Source: Bacteroidales bacterium (GTDB lineage: Bacteria; Bacteroidota; Bacteroidia; Bacteroidales; UBA10428). Taken from it: 64,000 bases of DNA. The notes below the pieces were generated by a model, which ran no database searches, had not been told where the DNA came from, and saw only the letters and a program-made list of their open reading frames with translations. Made by a program: the position numbers and the translations under genes. Position 1 is the first letter of the stretch. Each line of letters begins with the position of its first letter. The stretch is taken from assembly GCA_016926235.1 (NCBI GenBank), contig JAFGOZ010000547.1, positions 1-64,000 on the forward strand. Direction: 5' to 3'. Shown piece by piece: positions 27,301-36,439 of the stretch.

Positions 27301-27482
27301 TTAATGCCTACAGCATTAAAGAAATTGATAAAATGATACTAAAGGCAAAAAAAGATTGCTATATTTATTTTGTAAAATTTAAAAGGATGAATGAACTTAT
27401 GTTTGATAATCCGTCACTAACTGATTTGTTGCTTCATACATCAATAAAAGAATCGCAGGAAGCAACTGTAATTACGATGTAA
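24309..27482 (+). CDS. NTP-transporter-like membrane protein fused to HEAT repeats and a cNMP-like domain
   Basis: A 1057-residue three-part protein. Residues about 15-420 form roughly twelve transmembrane segments resembling the NTT/ATP-ADP translocase and MFS folds (opening EGKRVSLLIFQSFFIGIF). Residues about 430-900 are HEAT-like helical repeats (for example SRMPEERIQAIHLMVKSKD and DNVRKAAIMSA). Residues about 945-1050 resemble a cyclic-nucleotide-binding beta-roll (FRLFNALNGKDLVSMSRI, then GLIMVPDGEIEIDI), but without a clear phosphate-binding cassette. ATG start. It precedes the phosphatase gene by 6 bases. Transport substrate and any regulatory ligand are unknown. Confidence 0.75.
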   Translation: MPGINQGLQKTFNIEAGEGKRVSLLIFQSFFIGIFIGIFDVGAHGIFLKVYPETMIAKAYLISGIAGILITSLYTSLQGRMKFARLTTLNLVFIAIITIILRLGFNLTNEKLLAFTLIVFMGPLKINAIVGYNGTVVRMFSLRQGKRLFGLVDSGLILGLIISGYSVSLLMGYNFAVENLFIISAVSILCAMIIQFIITRSFNLEVATGEENKTEEKTGLLPLLKNRYIRLMAFFIILSMMVLFFLQYSFLGVLKSNYPDNRELTVFLGAFMSTLYVFTILVKTFVYSKFIKAYGLKSTLIISSIVLLLFTIIAAVIGSFFGFTSAAGSFTFFFLLISLSRLFVQAFKDGFEVPSFKLLYQSLHIKIRHIVQARIDGTINEFATVFSGIMLTVLISISFVKLIHFTYVLGIILLIWAFVASRLYRQYRNALEKSLAEARNFNKNDEYKDIHNILYNSLKLGSTSEIIKTLRFIKITEPQIYVNALLQTLGKKDKDINEFILKDLWENKQLIFPDILEETIDTIDEEDIKSTLKELTKGIGNQKGIKDQNRITELAKSRMPEERIQAIHLMVKSKDRAFISQFNILLRDLNDNVRKAAIMSAPQTGFIETIPLLIEYLSSTNYYPFAYEAIESFKDDAIEHLEHGFYKTGIEDKVVLRIVRLISKIGNERAISFLLSKIDHYNRDIVLECVNGLISNNFKTNDRTLIPVQQAISKSISIAAWNFSALCSIDTIEVDPYLTEAINEEIKTTNDLLFALLSLAYDPQSIMHVRENLESGTSEGIGFAIELMDTFIAEELKPTLFPLLEDAPSGDKIRKLQNEFPIEKMDTETLLLSIINRDYNYINNWTRLCAIENLANLDSYEVDDAIIAMLFHPEKILHDAAALLILNKNAELLKQVLERLPVTVTSEIKYSIENCQKNPFILQSNKVKYLKQFRLFNALNGKDLVSMSRIIEDSFLKQDDEIILNSEDDYAGLIMVPDGEIEIDINGHTNNIAEFQCFNAYSIKEIDKMILKAKKDCYIYFVKFKRMNELMFDNPSLTDLLLHTSIKESQEATVITM

Positions 27483-27488
27483 AAAACA

Positions 27489-29546
27489 ATGGGACGCAGA
27501 AAACATAAAATAACCACAATATACAAGCAACTCATCTACAATGTTGTTATTCCGGCAATTATTGCACTTCTCGCCTTGGGAATATTAAACTATGTAAATA
27601 CAAAAAAATTACTTTCCGATTCAAATGAAAATACTAAAAGTATTATTTTCAATGAAATAAAAAATATCCTCGAACTCCAGGACCTATCCCTCGAAATACT
27701 TGAAGAAAACCTTGATAAGAGAATGCACGAACTTAGTTCCTCAATCGTGTTCACTTACTTGAATCAGATCAATAATCCTGAGGCTTGTGATTTGTATAAA
27801 CTTCAGAAAGAATTAGGAATGGATCCTGATATGGAAGATATTTATATCATAAATAGTCAGGGCATTATTGTAAACACGACTTTCAAAGCTGATTCCGGAT
27901 TAAATTTATTCTCCTTTGGTGAAGAGCACAAAAGAATGCTTCTCAATGTATTGAAAGGGAAAAAATTTGTGAGTGAGAGGTTTACTATTGAAGCCAGTAC
28001 AAAACGATTGAAGAAATATACCTACCAACCAACAGTGGATGGTAATTACATTGTTGAGATTGGGATATATTCTGAAGAGGCCGATAAAATTATTGAATTT
28101 ATTAAGAATCGCTTAAACACGCTTACATCCAAACAGGAAACAGTTCAGGAAGTTGATCTGTTCATTGGACAGGATAATCCATTTTCATTAAATAAACAAG
28201 CTGACATACAAGAACATCATCGTGAGACACTTGCCAAAGTTTTTCTGGATAAAAAGGCTCGGTCTATTGAAGAAAAAGTCGATAAAAGGAAATTGGTATT
28301 TGATTACCTTTATATGGAAAGAGAAAATACCGACCTTTATAAAGGATCTGTTATACGTATTACCTCTGATCGGACCAACGAAATAAAAACATTACGCGGT
28401 GAACTTTTTAAAGTTATAGGCATTTTTATTACTGCACTTATCGGAGTTGTTTTTCTCCTTTACAAGAAAACGAAGGTAATCACAGACCCTATTAAAAAAC
28501 TTGTAGATAGTGTAATTCGAATTTCAGGAGGCCATTTCAACGAACGAGTTGAATTATTAGGCAATAATGAAATAACAAAGCTTTCAGAAAAGTTCAATAT
28601 TATGATTGAACAATTGGAAAGCTACTACAATGAACTGGAACAAAAAGTAAAGGAAAGAACTGCAGAAATTGTACAACAAAAAGAAGAAATTGAGGCCCAA
28701 AGGGATACTTTGGAGGAACAGCGTAATATGCTTGCCGAAATAAATGAACATCTGCAAAAGGCATACAATGAGATTGACCAGCAGAAGAAACATATCACCG
28801 ATAGCATTTACTATGCCCGCAGGATTCAAAATGCAATACTTCCTCCTAAAGAATATGTGCAAGAATTATTACCAAATTCTTTTATTTTTTATAAACCAAA
28901 AGACATTGTAAGTGGTGACTTTTACTGGTTTATGAAAAAAGATGATAAAATAATGTTCGCTGCAGTAGACTGTACAGGACATGGTGTGCCTGGAGCTTTT
29001 ATGTCCATTGTGGGTCACAATCAACTTAACTATTCAGTTAATGTTAAAAATGCAAGCAAACCTTCGGATATACTGGATGAACTAAATCTGGGAGTAACTG
29101 GAACATTGAGGCAAACCCGGGGAAAATCCAATGTAAAGGACGGCATGGACATCTCTTTATGTGTATACGAGACAAAAAAGAAGAGGATACAGTTTGCCGC
29201 AGCCTATCGCCCATTTATATTAATACGAGATGATGAGATTATTGAAATAAAGGGTGACAAATTCCCAATTGGTGCATTTGTAGATGAAGAATTAAAGAAT
29301 TTTGAGAACCATGAACTCGAAGTGAAAGAAGGAGACATGATCTATATGTTCTCAGATGGATATCCTGATCAGTTTGGAGGCGAAGATGGAGGAAAATTCC
29401 TGATTAAAAAGTTCAGACAATTATTGTTTGACATTCATAAAAAACCAGTGGAAGAACAAAGAGTAATTCTTGAGGAATCTTTCTATGACTGGAAAGGTTC
29501 TCTTGAACAAGTAGATGATATCCTGGTTATTGGAGTAAAGATATAG
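27489..29546 (+). CDS. Membrane SpoIIE-type serine phosphatase with HAMP domain
   Basis: A 685-residue sensor phosphatase. TM1 about 16-36, a periplasmic Cache-like sensor (40-305), TM2 about 308-325, HAMP (326-380, with DPIKKLVDSVIRIS), a long coiled coil (380-440) and a PP2C/SpoIIE phosphatase (about 465-685). The metal-binding motifs are AAVDCTGHGVPGAFMS near residue 493, MFSDGYPDQFGG near 623 and VDDILVIG at the end. It would dephosphorylate a phosphoprotein in response to a periplasmic signal. No obvious anti-sigma antagonist is adjacent. It lies 6 bases after the transporter fusion. Confidence 0.88.
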   Translation: MGRRKHKITTIYKQLIYNVVIPAIIALLALGILNYVNTKKLLSDSNENTKSIIFNEIKNILELQDLSLEILEENLDKRMHELSSSIVFTYLNQINNPEACDLYKLQKELGMDPDMEDIYIINSQGIIVNTTFKADSGLNLFSFGEEHKRMLLNVLKGKKFVSERFTIEASTKRLKKYTYQPTVDGNYIVEIGIYSEEADKIIEFIKNRLNTLTSKQETVQEVDLFIGQDNPFSLNKQADIQEHHRETLAKVFLDKKARSIEEKVDKRKLVFDYLYMERENTDLYKGSVIRITSDRTNEIKTLRGELFKVIGIFITALIGVVFLLYKKTKVITDPIKKLVDSVIRISGGHFNERVELLGNNEITKLSEKFNIMIEQLESYYNELEQKVKERTAEIVQQKEEIEAQRDTLEEQRNMLAEINEHLQKAYNEIDQQKKHITDSIYYARRIQNAILPPKEYVQELLPNSFIFYKPKDIVSGDFYWFMKKDDKIMFAAVDCTGHGVPGAFMSIVGHNQLNYSVNVKNASKPSDILDELNLGVTGTLRQTRGKSNVKDGMDISLCVYETKKKRIQFAAAYRPFILIRDDEIIEIKGDKFPIGAFVDEELKNFENHELEVKEGDMIYMFSDGYPDQFGGEDGGKFLIKKFRQLLFDIHKKPVEEQRVILEESFYDWKGSLEQVDDILVIGVKI

Positions 29547-29675
29547 GCTCCATTTTTTCGATCAATCTAAACCTGAAAAATCATAAAATATTGAACATGA
29601 ACCGAAAAGTTTTTGTTAGAATAAATTTTTTTATCTAATATTTTTATAAATTGCATAAAATTACCAGAAATCCTG

Positions 29676-31064
29676 ATGAAAGAAGAATTTGATGCATATA
29701 TACTATTTAATAAACCTGACGATGCGTCAAATACCAGGCTTGTAGGCTGGGAAAATGATATCGTGAAACATCTTACGGTAATATTGCAAAGATTAAAAAA
29801 GAAAACCGCCGTAATAGATGCAAATATTAACAACGATGAAGATAATAATATAACTTCAATTGCTTCACAATATGCATGTATTATCATACAGTCACCTGGA
29901 GCTATTGAAAATTTAGATCCAACGATTGCGACTGAATTACTTTCCCAAAATAAAATAATTAAGCTTACAACATCATCTTCTACAGCGGAGAATACTTTAC
30001 AGGATGCTCCAGAAATTATTCTTTATGACGTTAATTCTGATAAAAACAATCCAACACTCCTATCTGCATCATCTCCTGCCAACCAGGCGATATATTGGCA
30101 AAAACTTACTGACTTGGCTTATGAGGTTAAAAATATTATCGATTTGCAATCAAAAAAGCCATCAAATGAAAAACCAGGAATATTTCTGGCTGATACTTCA
30201 ATTGATCAGCAATACAACCGTGATATTATCCAAAGGGAACTAAGTCAATACGGATTTCGGATATTCCCCGAAAAACCTTTGCCTTCAGAGTATGAAAAGC
30301 TTAAAGTAGAACTAAATTCAATTCTTGACAATACCCGATTAAGTATACATATAATTGGAAATCAATATAATAACATATTGAAAGATGCAGATATTTCAAA
30401 AACGGAAGCCCAGAATAAAATTGCATCAGAATACTACGAAAACAAGGTCAAAAAGAATTTGTCAAGACTTATTTGGATATCCCCAGAGTTAAAAATAAAA
30501 GATCCCCGGCAAGAAAAATTTATTGCCTCACTATCGAAAGATCCCAAGGAACTATTTGGTGGAGAGATCATTCAAACACCATTGGAAGTCCTTAAAACAA
30601 TTATTAACAGAAATCTAAGAGAGAATCAGATTGACATTGCGAAAAAAGGACCACAAAAAAGTATATATATCATTCATGATATAAATGAACATGAATCCAT
30701 TAAACCTCTGGTAAAAGAATTAGAGACTACTTCGATTCATGTAATAACTTCATTAGCTGACAAGAAAGATGTAAATTCGGTTCAATTGCATAGACAAAAC
30801 CTGGTAAATGCTGAAGGAGTCATAATCTACTATAATTCTATTAATCCATTTTGGCTTTCCAGTAAACTCAGTGATATAATGAAAGCACCGGGGTATGGTA
30901 AGACCAGACCTTTTGCAGCGAAGGCAATTATTTCAGGGAGCAAAGCCAAAAATATAAATATTAATACTAATTCAAATATACAGGTAATTGAGCAGAAAGA
31001 TGAATCGTGGAAGAAAAACCTGGAATCATTTGTTAATCAAATACATACCATTAAGTATGAGTGA
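29676..31064 (+). CDS. Protein with several TIR-like domains, partner of the STAND protein
   Basis: A 462-residue soluble protein that looks like three tandem Rossmann/TIR-like units: about 1-155 (opening FDAYILFNKPDDA, then LVGWENDIVKHLTVILQRL), about 165-325 (IFLADTSIDQQYNRDIIQRELSQYGF) and about 335-455 (KSIYIIHDINEHESIKPLVKEL, with INPFWLSSKLSDIMKAPGYG). The middle and last units have the look of bacterial TIR/DUF4062-like domains next to STAND ATPases. I see no convincing catalytic glutamate, so it may be a scaffold rather than an NADase. The gene ends inside the nSTAND1 gene by 8 bases. The 129 bases before it hold no clear promoter. Confidence 0.65.
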   Translation: MKEEFDAYILFNKPDDASNTRLVGWENDIVKHLTVILQRLKKKTAVIDANINNDEDNNITSIASQYACIIIQSPGAIENLDPTIATELLSQNKIIKLTTSSSTAENTLQDAPEIILYDVNSDKNNPTLLSASSPANQAIYWQKLTDLAYEVKNIIDLQSKKPSNEKPGIFLADTSIDQQYNRDIIQRELSQYGFRIFPEKPLPSEYEKLKVELNSILDNTRLSIHIIGNQYNNILKDADISKTEAQNKIASEYYENKVKKNLSRLIWISPELKIKDPRQEKFIASLSKDPKELFGGEIIQTPLEVLKTIINRNLRENQIDIAKKGPQKSIYIIHDINEHESIKPLVKELETTSIHVITSLADKKDVNSVQLHRQNLVNAEGVIIYYNSINPFWLSSKLSDIMKAPGYGKTRPFAAKAIISGSKAKNININTNSNIQVIEQKDESWKKNLESFVNQIHTIKYE

Positions 31065-34000
31065 AGCTCAAAAAAATAATATAGGCAAACAAATATTTAA
31101 TCCTTTCCCTGGGTTAAGGCCATTTAGCATAGAGGAAAGTCACCTTTTCTTTGGCCGCGAAGGACAAAGCGAGGAAGTTTTGCAATTACTTGCAGAAAAT
31201 AGATTTGTTGCTGTTATCGGGGCTTCAGGAAGTGGTAAATCTTCATTAATGTACTGCGGTTTAGTACCTGTCTTATATGGTGGATTCATTGCCAATGCAG
31301 GATCAAACTGGAGAATAATAACAACACGCCCGGGAAACGATCCCATTGGCAACCTGGCAAAATCAATTTCCCAGGCTGAAGCAAGTGAAAACGCTGAAGA
31401 TGAGAGTATTCGCATCAATATTACTACTTCTATTGTAAGAAGAAGTTCTTTGGGATTGGTAGACGCAATCAGCCAGATGGAAAGAGAAGAAAGTGAGAAC
31501 ATACTTCTTATGGTTGACCAGTTTGAGGAACTTTTCAGGTTTAAAAAGAGCAGAAGTGATACCAGTAGTGTTAATGAATCTGAAGCATTTGTCAAACTAC
31601 TGGTTGAAGCGGTTGAACAAACAGAACTACCAATCTACATAATCCTTACAATGCGTTCGGATTTTATAGGAGAATGCTCTCAGTTCCAGGAATTAACCCA
31701 ACTTATTAATGACAGTAACTACCTTATCCCCCAGATGACCCGTGAAGATTTCAGAAAGGCTATTTTAGGACCTGTAGCCGTTGGAGGTGGTACAATTGAT
31801 CCTTATCTGGTTCAACAGCTTTTGAATGATGTTGGAGATAATCCCGATCAGTTACCTATACTACAGCATGCCCTAATGCGTACATGGGATTACTGGATGC
31901 AACAAGGAGATACTGAAAGACCCCTGATGATGGCAGATTATGAAGCTATCGGAACAATGGAAAAAGCCCTATCAGAACATGCCAATGAAGCCTTTGATGA
32001 ACTGACTGAAAAAGGGAAAATTGTTTGTGAAACATTATTTAAAACCTTAACTGAAAAAGGTGCTGACAACCGAGGGGTAAGACATCCTTCAAAGGTAATT
32101 AACATTGCTCAAATAGCAAAAGCTACCGAAGCCGAAGTAATTGATGTTGCTGATAAATTTAGGGCTGCAGGACGTTCATTTATATCACCGGCGGCAAATA
32201 TTCAACTTAATAACGAAAGTGTTATTGACCTTTCCCATGAAAGTTTAATGCGCATTTGGAATAAGCTAAGACTTTGGGTTGAAGAAGAAGCACAGGCTGT
32301 TCAAATGTATACACGGCTTGCTGAGGCTGCAGGATTATACCAGTTAGGTAAAACCAGTCTGTGGCGTCCTCCTGACCTGCAACTGGCACTAAACTGGAAA
32401 GAAAAACAGAAACCAACATTGGAATGGGCTCAAAGATACCATCCGGCATTTGAACGTGCTATGGTATATCTTGATACAAGTGAGAAAGAGTTTATTATAG
32501 AGGAAGAAAACAAAATAAGGTTGCAAAGAAGAAGACTTAAAATAGCCCGTATCTTCTCCGTTGTATTAGGCTCTTTGGCAATTGTAGCTCTTGCAATGAT
32601 GCTGTATGCCAACCAGCAAAAGGCAAAAGCAGTTGAAAGTAACCGAAGAGAAGCCGAACAACGACAAAAAGCCGAAGAGCAAACTAAATTTGCCGAACAA
32701 CAAAAACAAGAAGCTGACAAACAAAGAGTGATTGCAGAAGAAAAAAGTAATGAAGCAGAAAAACAAAGAAAGAATGCAGAAAAAAACCTCGAGCTGGCAA
32801 AGTTGCAGGAACAGAAAGCTATAAGCAACCTGGAACTTGCTAAAACAAATGAAACCAAAGCAAAACAGAACGCTGAGACAGCCAGGAGGAATGCGGAAGA
32901 AGCACAACGCAATGCTGAAGAAGCTAAGAAAAATGCCGAAGAAGCGTATAAGAGAAGAATGCTCTCCATAGCTCAATCAATGGCTGTTAAGTCAGTACAG
33001 ATCGAAAACGATAAAAACCTGCAGGGATTGATCGCCTATCAGGCTTATCTTTTTAATAACCAGTTTGAAGGTTTAAAACACCATCCAGATGTGTATCTTG
33101 GACTATACTATGCTTTAAAAGCTCTTAAAAATCCTTTATATAACGTGTATCGGGGTCATACTGATGCTGTTCAGGCAGTGGCTTTTTCTCCCATTCAAAA
33201 CACTGTATTTTATAGTGCTGGAAGTGATGGAAAACTTCTAAAGTGGGATATCTCAGACAACCAAAATACCTATACAACCATTGCGGAAAATAACCGGGCT
33301 AATCGTGTTTTAGCAATTAGTCCTGACGGGAAAACCCTGGCTCTTGGAACAGATGGATTAGGTATACAGATATATAATTTACAAAACAACCTGATACTGG
33401 ATACTCTGAATGGCCATGAAAATAAAATAAGGGCTTTGGCCTTTCTACCCGATAACCAAACACTTATTTCTGCCGGCGTAGACAATTCCATACTCGTCTG
33501 GAACTTAAAAACCAAAAAAAATACATCAATATCTACTGGCGAATCAAGAGTTTTATGTCTCTCTTCGAATAAAAAAGGAACTTATATTGCCGGAGGAACA
33601 AAAGATGGAAAAATTATTCTTTGGGATGTAAAAAACAATTATACTCCATCAACATTTTACAACGAAAAAGATAATTCCGTATTTGCTATATCATTTAATC
33701 AACAAGGAGACCGAATTACTGCGGGTGACTTAAAAGGAGATATTAAAATTTGGAACTTAACTGATAAAAAATTAATAACCACTCTCACCGATCACAATGC
33801 CCGTATTAATGATCTGGAATTTAGCAACGATGACAAATATATAGGTTCTGTAAGTATGGACGGTACTGCGCGTATATGGGATGCTACAGACCTCAACAGT
33901 CAACCCGTTGTATTGTCAGACAATGAAGGTTTTATTTTTGCAATTGCCTTTAGCCCGAATAGTGACTACTTTGTGTCTGGTAGTACTGAAGAAGACAGGC

Positions 34001-34137
34001 TAATAGTCAGACCTGCAAAAGCAAGTTCACTTGCAGCTGATTATTGCAAGTTAATTGACAGAAACCTTTCCAATGAAGAGTGGAATACATACGTAGGGGA
34101 AGATATAACATATGAAAAAACTTGTAAAGAATACTAA
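31057..34137 (+). CDS. nSTAND1 NTPase with TM segment, coiled coil and WD40 propeller
   Basis: A 1026-residue STAND-class switch protein. The NTPase (about 15-330) opens FPGLRPFSIEESHLFFGRE, with Walker A GASGSGKS (55-62) and Walker B LLMVDQFEEL (Asp154). An arm and winged-helix-like region follows to about 490. One transmembrane helix lies at about 499-518, then a long Ala/Glu/Lys coiled coil (about 520-640) and a WD40 propeller (about 696-1005, blade motifs VYRGHTDAVQAVAFSP and DGKLLKWDI). The ATG at 31057 overlaps the TIR-like gene by 8 bases; the frame stays open 69 bases upstream, but this start opens the conserved domain better. The TM would place the propeller in the periplasm. Confidence 0.88.
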   Translation: MSEAQKNNIGKQIFNPFPGLRPFSIEESHLFFGREGQSEEVLQLLAENRFVAVIGASGSGKSSLMYCGLVPVLYGGFIANAGSNWRIITTRPGNDPIGNLAKSISQAEASENAEDESIRINITTSIVRRSSLGLVDAISQMEREESENILLMVDQFEELFRFKKSRSDTSSVNESEAFVKLLVEAVEQTELPIYIILTMRSDFIGECSQFQELTQLINDSNYLIPQMTREDFRKAILGPVAVGGGTIDPYLVQQLLNDVGDNPDQLPILQHALMRTWDYWMQQGDTERPLMMADYEAIGTMEKALSEHANEAFDELTEKGKIVCETLFKTLTEKGADNRGVRHPSKVINIAQIAKATEAEVIDVADKFRAAGRSFISPAANIQLNNESVIDLSHESLMRIWNKLRLWVEEEAQAVQMYTRLAEAAGLYQLGKTSLWRPPDLQLALNWKEKQKPTLEWAQRYHPAFERAMVYLDTSEKEFIIEEENKIRLQRRRLKIARIFSVVLGSLAIVALAMMLYANQQKAKAVESNRREAEQRQKAEEQTKFAEQQKQEADKQRVIAEEKSNEAEKQRKNAEKNLELAKLQEQKAISNLELAKTNETKAKQNAETARRNAEEAQRNAEEAKKNAEEAYKRRMLSIAQSMAVKSVQIENDKNLQGLIAYQAYLFNNQFEGLKHHPDVYLGLYYALKALKNPLYNVYRGHTDAVQAVAFSPIQNTVFYSAGSDGKLLKWDISDNQNTYTTIAENNRANRVLAISPDGKTLALGTDGLGIQIYNLQNNLILDTLNGHENKIRALAFLPDNQTLISAGVDNSILVWNLKTKKNTSISTGESRVLCLSSNKKGTYIAGGTKDGKIILWDVKNNYTPSTFYNEKDNSVFAISFNQQGDRITAGDLKGDIKIWNLTDKKLITTLTDHNARINDLEFSNDDKYIGSVSMDGTARIWDATDLNSQPVVLSDNEGFIFAIAFSPNSDYFVSGSTEEDRLIVRPAKASSLAADYCKLIDRNLSNEEWNTYVGEDITYEKTCKEY

Positions 34138-34152
34138 TTTCAAAAACAAGAA

Positions 34153-35187
34153 ATGAATAAAATACTAGGTATAACCTTTATCTTCATTGCAAGCATTGCG
34201 ATGAAAGGCTTTGCACAAGAAGATGAATGTGCTTTTAAGCTCAGGGAAGCCGAAAAGCTTTATCAACAGGGCTTAATTGAAGAAATACCCGAACTTATTG
34301 GCAACTGCCTGGAAAATGGTTTCAGCAAAGAAGACAAGCTTCAGGCTTATAAGTTACTCATCCTGACCTATCTGTTTGAAGATGAAGTGCAAAATGCAGA
34401 GACAGCGATGTATAATTTTATAAAAAAATATCCCGAATATGAGATCACTCCTACAGATCCTCAGGATTTTGTGTATTTATATGAATCATACAAAGCTATC
34501 CCTATTGTTTCCATAGGTGCTGTTATGGGTGGTACTTTCTCGATAGCAAACATTAAGGAACCTTATGGCACTAATGACTTGAATCGAGAGCTGGGATCAT
34601 ATAACCAATCAGGAATGGCATTACAATTTGGATTAAAATTCAATGTCTTTGTGTATGATAATATTGAATTTAATTCTGAAATATTATATACCCAGAATAA
34701 ATTTGAATTCTACGATGAAAACTTTCTTGGTATACATACCCTTAGTTTTGACGAAACTCAAACCAGACTGGATATTCCTTTATCGATAACCTATGACTTC
34801 GACCTGAAAATAAAAATTAAACCTTTTGTTCGGTGTGGTATGAATGTAGGCTTTTTGCTGACAGATTATGTACTTGCATCAGACCTATACAATGATAAAA
34901 GCCTGGAAGCTATAACCGGCGCTGACTTTGACGTTTTACATCAACGTAAGAGCACTAATTATTGGGGGATTATTGGTACAGGAGTTAAATATAAAATTGC
35001 CAGGGGATACTTAATTTATGATATGCAATATAATATTGGCTTATCAAACCAGGTAGTACCTGATAAAAGATATAGTAATCCTGATGAATTATTTTATTAC
35101 AAGTACATTAGCAATGATTTCGTGTTAAGCAATTTTAATATGCGTATAGGTTATGTTTATTCATTCTATAAACCAACTAAAAAATAA
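34153..35187 (+). CDS. Outer-membrane beta-barrel protein with helical N-terminal domain
   Basis: A 344-residue exported protein. Signal peptide to about residue 21 (ending KGFAQ). A short helical, TPR-like segment (about 25-115: KLREAEKLYQQGLIEEI, LKYPEYEI region) precedes a beta-barrel half (about 120-344) of alternating hydrophobic strands typical of PorT/OmpA-like porins, ending in an aromatic residue-rich strand (MRIGYVYSFYK). It is 15 bases after the STAND gene, so co-transcribed. The helical domain could bind a periplasmic partner such as the WD40 propeller. Specific function unknown. Confidence 0.75.
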   Translation: MNKILGITFIFIASIAMKGFAQEDECAFKLREAEKLYQQGLIEEIPELIGNCLENGFSKEDKLQAYKLLILTYLFEDEVQNAETAMYNFIKKYPEYEITPTDPQDFVYLYESYKAIPIVSIGAVMGGTFSIANIKEPYGTNDLNRELGSYNQSGMALQFGLKFNVFVYDNIEFNSEILYTQNKFEFYDENFLGIHTLSFDETQTRLDIPLSITYDFDLKIKIKPFVRCGMNVGFLLTDYVLASDLYNDKSLEAITGADFDVLHQRKSTNYWGIIGTGVKYKIARGYLIYDMQYNIGLSNQVVPDKRYSNPDELFYYKYISNDFVLSNFNMRIGYVYSFYKPTKK

Positions 35188-35190
35188 TTG

Positions 35191-36378
35191 ATGAAAAGAA
35201 AATGTACCCTATTCATAATCTTTCTTAGTTCAATACTTCTGCATTATTCATGTGATAAGACAGATATAAGTGATATCCAAAGCGAATCATTTGTAAAATT
35301 CTTTGGCGGTTCCGGTTCAGATAAAGCCTCCGGCCTGTTACAGATGCCTGATGGAGGATATGCAATAATCGGTTCAATTGAAACATCAGATAATGGATAT
35401 GATATTTACTTAATTAGAACAGATAAGTTTGGAAACCAATTATGGGAACCCAAAATTTGGGGAGATTCTCTTGATGATACTGGCTATGATATTGAAATGG
35501 ATAATGATGGAAACCTTCTTTTGCTAGGATCTGTAACTAATCCCACACAATCCGGTTCAACCGAAAAAGATGCCCTGCTGATAAAAGTAAACAACGAAGA
35601 TGGTCAGACTTTATGGACCAGGAAAATTGGAAGTACATTTGATGAAGAAGCTTACGACCTATTAATAACTGAAAGCGGGGATTATCTGCTTGGTGGATAT
35701 AGTAGTGATGGTAATGATAAGTATACATGGATGGTAAAAATTCAAGGTGAATATGTGCGGACCAAAAGATTAGGATTTGAATCATTAAATGAAGAAATTA
35801 TTTCTATTACTGAACTTAATGATGGCAATGGATATTTGACCATCGGAAACAGAATTTCTGGTAGCGAATCTGATATTTTACCCAGAATCTTTGGCCCAGA
35901 CTTAAGCTATTATTCGGGTGACGCATATCAAAGGACTGGTAAAGATGAGGTAGGCAATTTAATAAATGACAATAATAACTTTATAACTTTAAGCAGTAGT
36001 AAAAATATAACCTCAAATAAAAGCATAATACTTCTTTCAACATTGTCTATAGATGATGATTTTCCTATAATCTCAACAATGAAAGAAATTGAGTCCCCTG
36101 AATCTGAACTCTACGGTAAATATATATACGCAATATCCTCTGGCGGATATGCCATTATAGGTTCCATTATTACGGCAGGTAACGAGGACATATATTTACT
36201 GATAACCGATAGCCAGGGAAACACTGTTACCTCAAATACATTTGGAGGTACAGGGACTCAGGTAGGAATTAAAATAGAACAAACCGCTGACGGAGGGTTT
36301 ATTATACTTGGCACAAATACTTTTGACAGAAATAGTATGATAACCCTGATTAAAACTAAACCAGACGGCAGTCTGTAA
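35191..36378 (+). CDS. Lipoprotein with propeller-like repeats
   Basis: A 395-residue lipoprotein: signal ending in HYSC (Cys21), followed by about seven repeats of the form GGYAIIGSI-x-D-x-YLIRTDKFGNQLW. Such repeats form beta-propeller-like surface domains in Bacteroidota. I chose the ATG at 35191 over an in-frame TTG just before it. It lies 3 bases after the barrel gene and 61 bases before the giant secreted protein. It may be a surface or periplasmic cofactor of the giant protein, but I do not recognise a function. Confidence 0.8.
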   Translation: MKRKCTLFIIFLSSILLHYSCDKTDISDIQSESFVKFFGGSGSDKASGLLQMPDGGYAIIGSIETSDNGYDIYLIRTDKFGNQLWEPKIWGDSLDDTGYDIEMDNDGNLLLLGSVTNPTQSGSTEKDALLIKVNNEDGQTLWTRKIGSTFDEEAYDLLITESGDYLLGGYSSDGNDKYTWMVKIQGEYVRTKRLGFESLNEEIISITELNDGNGYLTIGNRISGSESDILPRIFGPDLSYYSGDAYQRTGKDEVGNLINDNNNFITLSSSKNITSNKSIILLSTLSIDDDFPIISTMKEIESPESELYGKYIYAISSGGYAIIGSIITAGNEDIYLLITDSQGNTVTSNTFGGTGTQVGIKIEQTADGGFIILGTNTFDRNSMITLIKTKPDGSL

Positions 36379-36439
36379 CATAATAATTAAGTATTTGACG
36401 TATCAAAGAATGCCTCAAATAAATAAAGCAAATTCTATT

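Noticed and set aside
32640..32960. Short imperfect DNA repeats that could suggest a CRISPR array or tandem repeat
   Set aside because: The period follows codons of a heptad coiled coil (runs like EAEKQRKNAE), with no fixed-length direct repeat and no unique spacers.
32430..32969. 179-codon minus-strand open frame across the STAND gene
   Set aside because: It is the antisense of the Ala/Glu/Lys coiled coil; repeated GCA/GAA/AAA codons give Cys/Ser/Phe-rich antisense frames free of stops.
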